Source: G963422565 sp963422565
GTDB lineage: Bacteria; Pseudomonadota; Alphaproteobacteria; MPNO01
Reading direction: 5' to 3'
Assembly (NCBI GenBank): GCA_963422565.1
Contig: OY730228.1
Location: 3,100,001 to 3,164,000 of the forward strand
Length of the DNA stretch: 64,000 nt
Each line of letters starts with the position of its first letter. Position 1 is the first letter of the stretch. Positions 16,977 to 25,595 of the stretch are shown here, in pieces. The position numbers were made by a program, and so were the translations under genes. The notes beneath the pieces are model-generated. The model was not told the DNA's origin and did not search any database. It saw only the letters and a list, made by a program, of their open reading frames with translations.

Positions 16977-17518
16977 GCGCGGCCGTCACGACCGCGGCCG
17001 GGCCGAGGCTGCTGGCCTATCGAGGGGTTTGGCCCCGCATCTCGCCGGAGGCCTATGTCGCCGACGGCAGCACGGTGATCGGGGATGTCGAGATCGCCGA
17101 GGGCGCGAGCGTCTGGTTCAACTGCGTCCTGCGCGGCGATGAGCAGGAGGTGCGGATCGGACCCCGCAGCAATATCCAGGACGGCACCGTCATCCATGTC
17201 CACAGCCGCAAGCAGGGAACCTTCGTCGGGGCGGGCGTGACCGTGGGCCATATGGCGCTTCTCCATGCCTGCACGCTGGAGGACGGCGCGTTCGTCGGGA
17301 TGGGGGCGGTTGTCCTCGACGAGGCGCGGATCGAGGGGACCGGGATGCTGGGCGCGGGCGCGATGCTGACGCCCGGAAAGCGGCTCCCGGCGGGCGAGCT
17401 CTGGGTCGGCCGTCCGGCGCGCTTCGCGCGGCGGCTCGCGCAAGCCGACATCGAGGGCATGCGGGTCACGGTCGAGACCTACGCCGCGCGCGCCCGCGAA
17501 TATCTCGAAGCGCGATAG
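16973..17518 (+). CDS. Gamma carbonic anhydrase family protein (left-handed beta-helix)
   Basis: A 181-residue hexapeptide-repeat protein of the gamma-CA/PaaY/YrdA family. The putative metal histidines are H75 (DGTVIHVHS) and H93/H98 (VGHMALLH). Hexapeptide turns run from about residue 28 to 145, with a short C-terminal helix. Some relatives hydrate CO2, others act as thioesterase-like or transferase proteins, so the activity is likely but not sure. The start is GTG, overlapping the argC stop as GTGA. The 186 bases after it up to 17704 show nothing I can name. Confidence 0.9.
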   Translation: MSAAVTTAAGPRLLAYRGVWPRISPEAYVADGSTVIGDVEIAEGASVWFNCVLRGDEQEVRIGPRSNIQDGTVIHVHSRKQGTFVGAGVTVGHMALLHACTLEDGAFVGMGAVVLDEARIEGTGMLGAGAMLTPGKRLPAGELWVGRPARFARRLAQADIEGMRVTVETYAARAREYLEAR

Positions 17519-17704
17519 CGCATCTGAACGCCGGGTTCGTACGCGACCGGGTCGCCCAGAGCCGTCGAACCTCGTCTACTCCTTGCCCGGGCGACGCATG
17601 CCGCAGCTCGCCGAACGCGTCATCCGGGCACGCCGAACGGGTCGACGCGTATCGGCGACATATCCGTGCGACCAGGAAATGTTTCGCTGCCCGCCCTCGC
17701 CGTA

Positions 17705-18940
17705 TCAGGCTATGGCGCCGACATGACGAGGCCGCGGCCTAAGCGTCGGTCCGGCCGCGCGGCCCCCGCGCGCGGCAGGGGCCGCGATGCCGATCGTCAG
17801 CAGGGTGAACAGGGCCGCGATCCAGAATACGCTCGACGCCGAGCCCAGATCGAGGATCCAGCCGTAGAGGATCGGCGCGGTGCCGAGCCCGACATTGAAC
17901 CCGGTCGTGACGAAGCCGTAGACGGTGCCGTCCGCGCCGCGCGGCGTATGGGCGCGCACCATCACGTCGCGGCTCGGGTTGACCACGCCCCGGAAGAAGC
18001 CGGCCAGCCCGAAGGCGGCGATTACGAGCCAGAACGGGAACCATTCGGTCGCGATACCGGCCAACATGACCGCGGCGGCGGCGAAGCTGATGCCGAGCAC
18101 CGCGTCGGGTCGGCCCCAGCGGTCGGCGACGATGCCGCCGGCGGCGATGCCCACCCCGGTCAGCAGATAGAACGCGCTCAGCACTCCGCCGGCGAGCGCG
18201 TCGTCGGCGCCGTAGACCTCGACGAAGGCGACGATCGAGAAGGTACTCAACCCCGACCCGGCTGCCGCCATGAGCACGAAGAAGGCGAAGAAGGAGAGGA
18301 TCTTCGCATCCAGCAGGGAACGGTAGTCGAGCGTGGGCCGCGCGGCGGCCCGCGGCCGGCCGCCCTGGGCGGCGACCAAGCCTGGAATCATCACGACCGC
18401 GAACGCCGCCCCTGCGAGCCCGACGGCGATCAGCGCCGCCCGCCAGCCCCACAGCCCCGCCAAAAACTGGATCGTGACCGGCGCCGCCGCGAACCCCAGC
18501 ATGCCGCCGAGGGAATGGGCGCTGAACGCCCGCCCCATCCGCCGCTCGTCGATGGACGACGACATGATCGCGAAGTCGGCCGGGTGGAAGACGCTGTTGC
18601 CGATCCCCGCCAGGGTGACGGCGAGGAGGATATGCCAATAGCCGTCGGCGAAGCCCACCGCCGCGATCGCGAGCCCGTTGAGCAACAGCCCGCCGATCAG
18701 CACCCAGCGCGCGCCGATGCGGTCGACCAGGAACCCGACCGGGGTCTGAAGCACGGCCGTCGCGATGTGATAGAGGCTGATCGCCGCGCCCAGCGCGACG
18801 AAGCCGATATCGATGTCGGCGCGTATGGCCGCGAACAAGGGCGGCAGCGCGAGCTGGTAATAATGGCTCAGGAAGTGGCCCGGGCAGATCAGCCCCAGGA
18901 TTCGAAGATCGCTGATTCGCTCTTCGGCGGCGGCGGCCAT
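17705..18940 (-). CDS. MFS transporter
   Basis: A 411-residue protein with about twelve hydrophobic segments and the major facilitator motif A-like loop GFLVDRIGARWVL between helices 2 and 3 (about 73-85). A second-half counterpart is seen around GGIVADRWGRPD. The inner-membrane position and antiport or symport role follow from the family; the substrate is unknown. It ends the bicupin-eutA-MFS run, with a 132-base gap after eutA in which I see no gene. Confidence 0.9.
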   Translation of the reverse strand: MAAAAEERISDLRILGLICPGHFLSHYYQLALPPLFAAIRADIDIGFVALGAAISLYHIATAVLQTPVGFLVDRIGARWVLIGGLLLNGLAIAAVGFADGYWHILLAVTLAGIGNSVFHPADFAIMSSSIDERRMGRAFSAHSLGGMLGFAAAPVTIQFLAGLWGWRAALIAVGLAGAAFAVVMIPGLVAAQGGRPRAAARPTLDYRSLLDAKILSFFAFFVLMAAAGSGLSTFSIVAFVEVYGADDALAGGVLSAFYLLTGVGIAAGGIVADRWGRPDAVLGISFAAAAVMLAGIATEWFPFWLVIAAFGLAGFFRGVVNPSRDVMVRAHTPRGADGTVYGFVTTGFNVGLGTAPILYGWILDLGSASSVFWIAALFTLLTIGIAAPAARGGRAAGPTLRPRPRHVGAIA

Positions 18941-19072
18941 CCGGCCGGCCTACGCGCCGCGCGCCCGTTCGGGCATGGAGGCCGGGGCTGGGACACTTGC
19001 GGAGAACGGGTTGCGGGCGGTCGGACGCATGATGGGCGGCTCCGTCTCCGAGGGCGCGGATCAGCGCCGCCG

Positions 19073-20629
19073 CTACCCGTCCAGATAGGCGGCGTGATGC
19101 GCCTGCGTGTTGGCGTCGGGGGTAGAGAACAGAAGCGACTTGATGATCAGCGGGACCACCTCCGTCGGGTGGATCATCGCGCCGATGTCCACGTAATCGA
19201 GATCGTGGAGCCGGACGCCGTCGATCGAGACGACCTCGACGCCGACATCGAGCTCGTCCTTGAGGACATGGCCGAGCGTCTGCCCGACATCGCCCTCCAT
19301 CACGAGGACGATCGGCCGCCCGCGGGCGCGGAGTCGGGCGAACCCGGCGCTGACTCCGGCCGCCAAGGCGTGGATCCGCGCGTGCAGCGGCGGCCCCTTC
19401 CATTCGAAGGCGAGCGCGGCGTCGCTCTCGCCGAGGTCGATATCGTTGCGCGCGAGCGCGTTGCCGATCTCTCGGGCCACCGCCGCCGGGTCCATCTCAT
19501 GCGACAGGTCGGCGCGCAGCCGCACGACCGGAACGTTGCGCAGCGGCAGCGCGCCTTCGGAGGAGACCATGATCGTGTTGCCCGAGACCTGGACCGAGAA
19601 CTGGGACGCGCCGATCACCGTCGCTCGGATGCCCTGGCCCGGATCGTAGACGGGATAGGGGATGCGGCCTTCGGTCAAAGCGTGATGCAGATGATGGGCG
19701 ATGGACTTCCCGAGATCGCCATAGGCCTCGGCCTCTCGTTCGTAGACATATTCCGAGACGCCGCCGGAGAAGGAGATCACTTCGGGGCGGATCCCGCGCT
19801 CCAGCATAGGGGTCACCGCGAGCGTCCGCGCGAGATCGTCGGGGGCCTCCTGGCGGACGTTGCGCACGATCACGTCGACCATGCGCCGGACCAAGCGCCG
19901 GCGCGCCTCGGCGGGGAGCACGCGCCCCGGCGCGAGGTCCAGACCCTCCGCTTCGGCGACCGCGAGCGCCGGTCCCTCGATGCGGGCGAGCGCGCCCGCA
20001 TCGTCGAATGCGACCAGCCGGCCGCCCACCGCGAAGGCCGCCGTCGAGACGATCTCCCCCGCTTGGCAGAGGGCGAGCTTGGTGGTGCCGCCTCCGATGT
20101 CGACGTTCAGGAACGCCTTGCCCTCCGACCGCGACAGGGCGACGGCGCCCGAGCCGTGGGCGGCCATGACGGCCTCGAGATTGTGGCCGGCCGAGGCGCA
20201 GACGAACTTGCCGCTCTCCTCGGCGAAGAGATCGGCGATGCGGCGGGCGTTGACCCGCTTGAGCGCCTCGCCGGTCAGGATCACGGCGCCGCTGTCGATT
20301 CCCGCCGGCGTCAGCCCGGCCGCCTCGAAGGCATCGGCGAAGAAGCGCTTCAACGCTTCGGCGTCGATCGTGTAGTCCCCCCGATAGGGGGTGAGCATGA
20401 TCGGAGACCGATGGAGCGTCTGCCGGTCGACCACCACGAAGCGGCTGGACAACGCTTCCGAAAGCCGTTGCAGATGCACCTTGGCGAACATCAGATGCGA
20501 GGTGGACGAGCCGACATCGACCCCGACGGTGGTGAGCTCGACATTGTCGGCGCACCAGATCGTGTCCCGGATGAACGCCGCCTCCCGCTCCGACGCCGGG
20601 TGAAAATGGGCGTAGTCGAGCTCGTGCAT
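19073..20629 (-). CDS. eutA: EutA-like ethanolamine ammonia-lyase reactivating ATPase
   Basis: A 518-residue protein of the EutA family, with ASKHA-type ATPase signatures: VGVDVGSSTSHLMFAK (about 35-50) and FLNVDIGGGTTKLALC (about 172-187), followed by EVISFSGGVSEYVY. EutA removes damaged cobalamin from ethanolamine ammonia-lyase using ATP. Neither EutB nor EutC is encoded here, which is unusual because eutA normally travels with them. It sits 23 bases after the bicupin gene on the same transcript. It may serve another B12 enzyme or have a different client (inference). Confidence 0.88.
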   Translation of the reverse strand: MHELDYAHFHPASEREAAFIRDTIWCADNVELTTVGVDVGSSTSHLMFAKVHLQRLSEALSSRFVVVDRQTLHRSPIMLTPYRGDYTIDAEALKRFFADAFEAAGLTPAGIDSGAVILTGEALKRVNARRIADLFAEESGKFVCASAGHNLEAVMAAHGSGAVALSRSEGKAFLNVDIGGGTTKLALCQAGEIVSTAAFAVGGRLVAFDDAGALARIEGPALAVAEAEGLDLAPGRVLPAEARRRLVRRMVDVIVRNVRQEAPDDLARTLAVTPMLERGIRPEVISFSGGVSEYVYEREAEAYGDLGKSIAHHLHHALTEGRIPYPVYDPGQGIRATVIGASQFSVQVSGNTIMVSSEGALPLRNVPVVRLRADLSHEMDPAAVAREIGNALARNDIDLGESDAALAFEWKGPPLHARIHALAAGVSAGFARLRARGRPIVLVMEGDVGQTLGHVLKDELDVGVEVVSIDGVRLHDLDYVDIGAMIHPTEVVPLIIKSLLFSTPDANTQAHHAAYLDG

Positions 20630-20652
20630 GGCGTCCGACCCCGGCGCAGCGG

Positions 20653-21777
20653 CTATTCGGCGGCCCGATACCGCGTTTCGTCGATCAGCCCGCCCATGCG
20701 CGACCGGACGCCGTTCCGCGCCAGCGCGTCGAGAAACATCCTGTGCACCCGGGGGTCCTGGTCTCGATACTCGATCTGGTCGCCGCCCTTCTTCACGTCG
20801 ACATCGCCGCCGGCGAACAGCCGCCGCTTGGATTCGGTCAGCGGATAGCGCAGCGAGCCGAAGGCGACCGGGAAATAGCGCGCCGGCCCGGCGGACGCGT
20901 TGAAATGCTGATGGAACATCATGTCGGCCGGCGCGAATACCACCCCGTGCTTCCAGGGATAGTGCATCATCTCCCCGTCGCCCTCGAACCAGCAGAGCGA
21001 GTAGCCCTCGCCGGTAACCCAGTAGACGTGGAAATCGGGGCCGTGCCGATGCGCCTTCTTATAGGTGCCGACCGGCATCTCGGAGCAATGGGCGTGCATG
21101 GTGCCTTCGGCGAGAATGAACATGATGTTCGAGCTCCCCTCGCCGCGCTCCGGCCACTCGCGCAGCTCGAACCGGGAGACGTCGGGCACGAAATTGGTCT
21201 CCCACATATGCTTGCCCGGCCGCTTGGGGACGAAATCGCCCTCTCCCGAAAAATGGTCGGCGCGGCCTTCCCGCTCGGGGAAGCGGAACGGGTTGTCGAA
21301 GACGAACCTTTCGTTGTGGAAGCAGTTCATCATCAGCGGTGCCGAGGTCGAGCAGGCGAGCTTGGCGTTCTCGACGCCGGATCCGTTGAAATGGCGGTAC
21401 TTGCAGTTCAGAGGCAGGGCGAAGACGCTCTTCGGACCCCATTCGAAGCTGTGGGTGCGACCGTCCGCGGTCTCGATCATGGTGCTGCCCCGCCCGGACA
21501 GCACGTAGACGACCTCCTCGAACAGATGTTGCTGCGGCTCGGTCGTCCGGCCCGGCAAGAGCTCCAACAGGAACACCGACATGAAGTCGCCGCGGCCTTT
21601 CAGATGGACGAAGGCGGCATTGCAGCCGTAGCGGGGCCAGGGGGCGGTCGCGACATCGAACAGATCGATACAGAACTCCTCGACCGTCGGCGGACCCTCC
21701 TTCGCGCACCAGAGAAGATAGGTGTTCTCGAGGAAGCCCTCGCCGGTGACGTCATGCTCGTTCTCGTAGATCGCCAT
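20653..21777 (-). CDS. Bicupin-type cupin domain protein
   Basis: A 374-residue protein with two cupin barrels. The first has QQHLFEEVVYVLSGRG (about 82-97). The second has KKAHRHGPDFHVYWVTGEGYSL (about 243-264) with HRH and a later histidine able to bind a metal. The arrangement recalls gentisate dioxygenase-like and other bicupin enzymes, but I cannot assign a reaction. It is the first gene of a bicupin-eutA-MFS operon with a plausible promoter about 95 bases upstream. Confidence 0.8.
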   Translation of the reverse strand: MAIYENEHDVTGEGFLENTYLLWCAKEGPPTVEEFCIDLFDVATAPWPRYGCNAAFVHLKGRGDFMSVFLLELLPGRTTEPQQHLFEEVVYVLSGRGSTMIETADGRTHSFEWGPKSVFALPLNCKYRHFNGSGVENAKLACSTSAPLMMNCFHNERFVFDNPFRFPEREGRADHFSGEGDFVPKRPGKHMWETNFVPDVSRFELREWPERGEGSSNIMFILAEGTMHAHCSEMPVGTYKKAHRHGPDFHVYWVTGEGYSLCWFEGDGEMMHYPWKHGVVFAPADMMFHQHFNASAGPARYFPVAFGSLRYPLTESKRRLFAGGDVDVKKGGDQIEYRDQDPRVHRMFLDALARNGVRSRMGGLIDETRYRAAE

Positions 21778-21871
21778 CCCGTCCCGCCCTCCGCCGGTCG
21801 GCCCGCGGCCTCCGTTTTTCGGCCGCGTCAGCCTGCTGTCGGATAGTAGGGGAGTCGCGGCGGAAATCGAG

Positions 21872-21899
21872 GATATAATGGCGATATCAAAGAAATCAA
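21872..21899 (-). promoter_or_regulatory. Possible promoter of the bicupin-eutA-MFS operon
   Basis: On the reverse strand, TTGATT (21899-21894) is followed after 16 bases by TATATC (21877-21872), in an island clearly richer in A/T than its surroundings (21865-21905). It lies about 95 bases ahead of the bicupin start. The plus-strand TATAAT here has no -35 box and no gene to serve. Confidence 0.4.
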
Positions 21900-21954
21900 T
21901 TCACTATGACATGGCGCAGCGGGTCGAATTTCGGAGACCGCGACTGGCTGGACG

Positions 21955-22065
21955 ACGACCCCGCCCTCTGCCCCCTCCTTCGCGGGGGGAGGTTCGCGCA
22001 CACTCTCTCCTGCCCCTTTCCTCTTGAGGGGGAAGGGTCCGGGCCGGGACCTTCCTCGAGAAGCG
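21955..22065. repeat. Dispersed CCCTCC...GGGAGG palindromic intergenic element
   Basis: Two adjacent units, CCCCCTCCTTCGCGGGGGGAGG-like near 21972 and CCTCTTGAGGGGGAAGG near 22020, form imperfect hairpins. They match the kind of blocks seen at 4510, 30355 and 60895. The 370-base gap from 21778 to 22147 holds this element and the A/T-rich promoter region but no gene that I can support. Confidence 0.45.
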
Positions 22066-22147
22066 GGTCGCGATGCCGACGGAGGCCGGCCGCCGAGACG
22101 CCAAAACGAGAATTGCGACGGCCGCCCGGGCGGATGCGCGGGTCGGG

Positions 22148-23839
22148 CTACAGGTAGGAGATCAGGAGCACGCCCCCGAGCAGGACGGCGATCCAGAGCG
22201 TCGTCGAGCCGAGCGGCCATGTCCTTGCGAGAAAGCCTCCCGGCCTGTGATGGCGGGTCACCGAGCCGACCGCGGCCGCGAGACCGTCGAGAGAGAGGTC
22301 CAGCAAGGAGCGCCAGCCGATCGCCAGCGCATGCGCGCCGCGGCCGACCAGACGGGGCAGGCCGCGTCGGTAGAGCCAATCGACGTCCAGATTGGTCGAG
22401 CGCAGCTCCGGCGGGTAGATGCGGTAGCGGATGAGCACGGAGAACGCGAGCGCGGAGAACATCAGGAGCTGGAGCTGGCCGATGACATGGGTCGGCGTAT
22501 AGGGTTCGTAGGTCTCCGGGTTGGGCAGGATCGCGTAGAGCAGCGGCGCATGCATGCCGAGCGCGATGCAGAGAACGGCCGTCGCGCCCATCGCCACCAG
22601 CATGTTCCACGGGGCCTCTCGGCAACGCTTGCCCGAATCGTGCGCGAAAAAGGCGAAATAGGGGATCTTGATGCCGGAATGGTGAAACACGCCGGCCGAG
22701 GCGAACATCAGGATCAGCCATATGACGGCGTATCCCTCATACGCCACCGCCGACAGCGTGAGCGACTTGGCGACGAAGCCGGAGAAGAGCGGGAACGCCG
22801 AGATCGAGGCCGCGCCGACGATACAGAAGACGGTGGTCAGCGGCATCGACTTGTAGAGCCCGCCGAGTTCCGAGCCCTTGATCGTGCCGACCCGGTAGAG
22901 CACTGCGCCCATCGACATGAACAGAAGCGCCTTGTAGAGGATATGGGCGAAGGCGTGCCCGGCGGCACCGTTGATCGCGAGCGGCGTGCCGATTCCCACC
23001 CCGACCACCATGAAGCCGAGCTGGTTGTTGAGACTGTAGGCGAGCACGCGGCGCAGGTCGTTCTCGATCACCGCATAGAAGATCGGGAACGCCGTCATCG
23101 CCGCGCCGATATAGATCAGCAGCTCCGTCCCCGGAAAACCGCGGGCGAGCGCGTAGACCGCGGCCTTGGTCGTAAAGGCGCTCAGAAACACCGTTCCCGT
23201 CACCGTGGCCTCCGGATAGGCGTCCTGCAGCCAGTTGTGTAGGAATGGAAAGGCGCATTTGATGCCGAAGGCGAGAAAGACGAGCCAGGAGAAGAGAGAG
23301 TCGAGGGCCATCGCTTCGAAGGCGATGGAGCCTGTCGCCCGCAGCTGAAGGATCGCTCCCGACAGAAGCAGCACGCCGGAGCCGATCTGGATGATCAGAT
23401 AGCGCATACCCGCGCGGTACGCCCGCGCGCCGCCCCGTGCCCAGATCAGGATTACCGAGCTGACCGCCATCGCCTCCCAGTAGACGAACAGCGTGATGAG
23501 GTCCCCGGCGAACACGGCCCCGATGCCGCTGCCCGCATAGATCATCCCGGCCGCCTGCTGCGCGGGATCGCGGACATGGAGCGCATAGATCGCGCCCAGA
23601 ATCGCCACGATGTGGAAGATGTAGCCGAAGATCAGACTCAGCCCGTCGACCCGAACCGGGACGATCTCCGCGCCGAGAAACGAGAAGCCCGGATGGCTTC
23701 CGGGCGCGAGCGCGACCAGGCCCCACAACCCGATCGCCGGCAACAGGACCGTCCAGACGCGCCGCGCGGCTCCCGGAATCAGCGGGATCAGAAGCGCCCC
23801 GACGATCAGCGGCAGCCCGGGCGGCAGGCTAGCGATCAT
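22148..23839 (-). CDS. Proton-conducting membrane subunit, Mrp/Mbh D-like (third D-type protein)
   Basis: A 563-residue polytopic protein of the NuoL/M/N-MrpD family, with roughly 14 hydrophobic segments. Conserved family spots include the EAMAVSSVILIW segment after TLFVYW (acidic residue in TM5-like helix), KCAFPFLHNWLQDAYPEATV, and HAFAHILYKALLFM. The length exceeds MrpD because of an added C-terminal part. It is probably a proton-channel half of a multisubunit cation/proton antiporter. The ATG at 23839 has GGTGAGG ahead and overlaps the upstream small gene by 11 bases; a GTG at 23851 is the alternative. Last gene of the operon. Confidence 0.88.
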   Translation of the reverse strand: MIASLPPGLPLIVGALLIPLIPGAARRVWTVLLPAIGLWGLVALAPGSHPGFSFLGAEIVPVRVDGLSLIFGYIFHIVAILGAIYALHVRDPAQQAAGMIYAGSGIGAVFAGDLITLFVYWEAMAVSSVILIWARGGARAYRAGMRYLIIQIGSGVLLLSGAILQLRATGSIAFEAMALDSLFSWLVFLAFGIKCAFPFLHNWLQDAYPEATVTGTVFLSAFTTKAAVYALARGFPGTELLIYIGAAMTAFPIFYAVIENDLRRVLAYSLNNQLGFMVVGVGIGTPLAINGAAGHAFAHILYKALLFMSMGAVLYRVGTIKGSELGGLYKSMPLTTVFCIVGAASISAFPLFSGFVAKSLTLSAVAYEGYAVIWLILMFASAGVFHHSGIKIPYFAFFAHDSGKRCREAPWNMLVAMGATAVLCIALGMHAPLLYAILPNPETYEPYTPTHVIGQLQLLMFSALAFSVLIRYRIYPPELRSTNLDVDWLYRRGLPRLVGRGAHALAIGWRSLLDLSLDGLAAAVGSVTRHHRPGGFLARTWPLGSTTLWIAVLLGGVLLISYL

Positions 23840-24095
23840 AATAGTCCTCACCCCGCATCAGCAGCTTGCGGAGCTCCTTCGCCGCCAGGACGAGAAAGAC
23901 GCAGCATACGAAGCCGTAGATGCCGTAGAACCCGAAATATCGTTCAATCTCGAGCTCGGTATGCTTGTGATAGAAGAAGTCGAGCGGCAGGAGCCCCGCG
24001 CAGACCGCCACCACGGACCAGTAGATCTTGTCGACGCTGCCCGGCCGGTCGAGCCAGCGGCGCCTCGTGGGGGCGGAATCGGGCGTTTCGGTCAT
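23829..24095 (-). CDS. Small two-helix membrane protein of the Mrp-like operon (unknown)
   Basis: An 88-residue protein with two predicted membrane helices, around residues 24-42 (KIYWSVVAVCAGLLPLDFFY) and 55-75 (GFYGIYGFVCCVFLVLAAKE). It ends in a charged tail, RKLLMRGEDYYDR. I do not know a named family, but its position between two D-like subunits, nine bases after one and overlapping the other, argues for a small structural subunit of the complex. Confidence 0.8.
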   Translation of the reverse strand: MTETPDSAPTRRRWLDRPGSVDKIYWSVVAVCAGLLPLDFFYHKHTELEIERYFGFYGIYGFVCCVFLVLAAKELRKLLMRGEDYYDR

Positions 24096-24104
24096 CTTGC
24101 AGCC

Positions 24105-25595
24105 TCACCGTTCCACGATCGGGGCGAGAAACGCGGCGATGTCGTCGGCGGCAAAGAACAACAGGAGGCAGCCGAGAGCGGTCAGACAGAGCGGCACCAC
24201 GCAGAACATCGGCGCTTCGCGAACGGTCGGTCGCCGGGCGTCGACCGACCGGGCCGCGGGCGCATCGTCGACCGGGTCTTCGGGAACGAACGCGCGCGCC
24301 GCGACCGGAAGCAGATAGGCGACATTGAGGAGAGAACTCGCCATCAGGACGGCGATGAACGCGATCTCCGCCGCGTCGGCCGCACCCAGCCCCAGATACC
24401 ACTTGCTCCATGCGCCGCCGAAGGGGGGAAGCCCGGTCACGCTGAGCGCCCCGACCGCGAAGGCTGCGAACGTCAGCGGCATTCGGCGGCCGAGCCCCAC
24501 CATGTCGCTGATCTCGGTCTTGTGGCTCGCTACCATGATCGCGCCGGCGCAGAAGAACAGGGTGATCTTGCCGAAGGCGTGCATCGCGATATGCATCGCT
24601 CCGCCGATCACGCCCCAGCTGGTCGCGAGCGCCGCGCCGAGAACGACGTAGGCGAGCTGGCTCACCGTGGAATAGGCGAGCCGCGCCTTCAGGTTGTCCT
24701 TGGTGAGCGCGACCACCGACGCCGCGACGATCGTGAACCCGGCAGCATACATCAGCCAGTCGCTCGCCCCGGTCTCCCGCAGATGATCGATGCCGAAGAT
24801 GTAGACCGTGACTTTGAGGACCGTGAAGACGCCGGCCTTGACGACGGCCACGGCGTGGAGCAGCGCGCTGACCGGCGTCGGCGCCACCATCGCCGCCGGC
24901 AGCCAGCGATGGAGCGGCATCAGGGCCGCCTTTCCGATCCCGTACATGTAGAGGAAGAGGAGAACGGCGAGCTGGACGCCCTCGACTTTTCCCGCGAGAA
25001 CGCCGCCGGGGGTGAACTCGAGCGTGCCGGCGGCGGCCCATGTCCACAGGATGGCGACCAGCTGCAGGCCGATCGAGGTGGCGAGCAATATCCCGAGATA
25101 GGTGCGCCCGGCCCGCATGGATTCCGGCGAGCGGTGATGGGTCACCAGCGGATAGGTCGATAGCGTCAGCACCTCGTAGGCGATGAACAGCGTCAGCATG
25201 TTCCCCGCCATCGCGACCCCGAGCGCCGCCGAGATGGCGATGGCGAAGCAGACATAGAACCGGGTCTGGTTGTCTTCGCGATGGCCGCGCATATAGCCGA
25301 TCGAATAGAACGAGGTGATGATCCACAGGAACGAGGCGACCAGCGCGAACAGCATTCCGAGCGGCTCGACGACGAAGTGCAGCGCGAGGCCGGGGACGAG
25401 ATCGAACAGCGGAAGCTCGGGCCGCTGCCCGGCCTCCACCGCTTCGAAGACGCGGTACGCCGCGAGGAACGTCACCGCCGCCGCGGCGATCGTCGCCGTC
25501 TCCCGCAGGTTGGGGCGGCGGTGAAGCAGGCCGATCGCCAACGCTCCGGCGAGCGGCGCGAGGAGGGCGGCCGCGATCGCGGCTTCCGGGCTCAC
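24105..25595 (-). CDS. mrpD: Mrp-type antiporter D-like proton-conducting subunit (second copy)
   Basis: A 496-residue NuoL/M/N family protein with about 14 helices. It has LTLFIAYEVLTLSTYPLVTH (the conserved glutamate of the fifth helix), YGIGKAALMPLHRWLPAAMVAPTPVSALLHAVAVVKAG (lysine and histidine pathway residues) and KDNLKARLAYSTVSQLAYV. The start is GTG at 25595, overlapping the previous stop as GTGA, so translation is coupled. The motif APTPVSALLHAVAVV is closer to the NuoL/MrpA type, so this protein may take the place of the missing MrpA N-terminal domain (inference). Confidence 0.9.
   Translation of the reverse strand: MSPEAAIAAALLAPLAGALAIGLLHRRPNLRETATIAAAAVTFLAAYRVFEAVEAGQRPELPLFDLVPGLALHFVVEPLGMLFALVASFLWIITSFYSIGYMRGHREDNQTRFYVCFAIAISAALGVAMAGNMLTLFIAYEVLTLSTYPLVTHHRSPESMRAGRTYLGILLATSIGLQLVAILWTWAAAGTLEFTPGGVLAGKVEGVQLAVLLFLYMYGIGKAALMPLHRWLPAAMVAPTPVSALLHAVAVVKAGVFTVLKVTVYIFGIDHLRETGASDWLMYAAGFTIVAASVVALTKDNLKARLAYSTVSQLAYVVLGAALATSWGVIGGAMHIAMHAFGKITLFFCAGAIMVASHKTEISDMVGLGRRMPLTFAAFAVGALSVTGLPPFGGAWSKWYLGLGAADAAEIAFIAVLMASSLLNVAYLLPVAARAFVPEDPVDDAPAARSVDARRPTVREAPMFCVVPLCLTALGCLLLFFAADDIAAFLAPIVER

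Noticed and set aside
17666..20848. A 1060-codon open frame on the forward strand
   Set aside because: It lies antisense to the MFS and EutA genes, has a compositionally biased, charged and histidine/arginine/glutamate-rich translation and no family signal. It is a mirror frame of high-GC coding DNA.
21874..21879. Forward-strand TATAAT as a promoter
   Set aside because: No -35 box at the right distance and no forward gene until far downstream; the reverse-strand reading fits the bicupin gene better.
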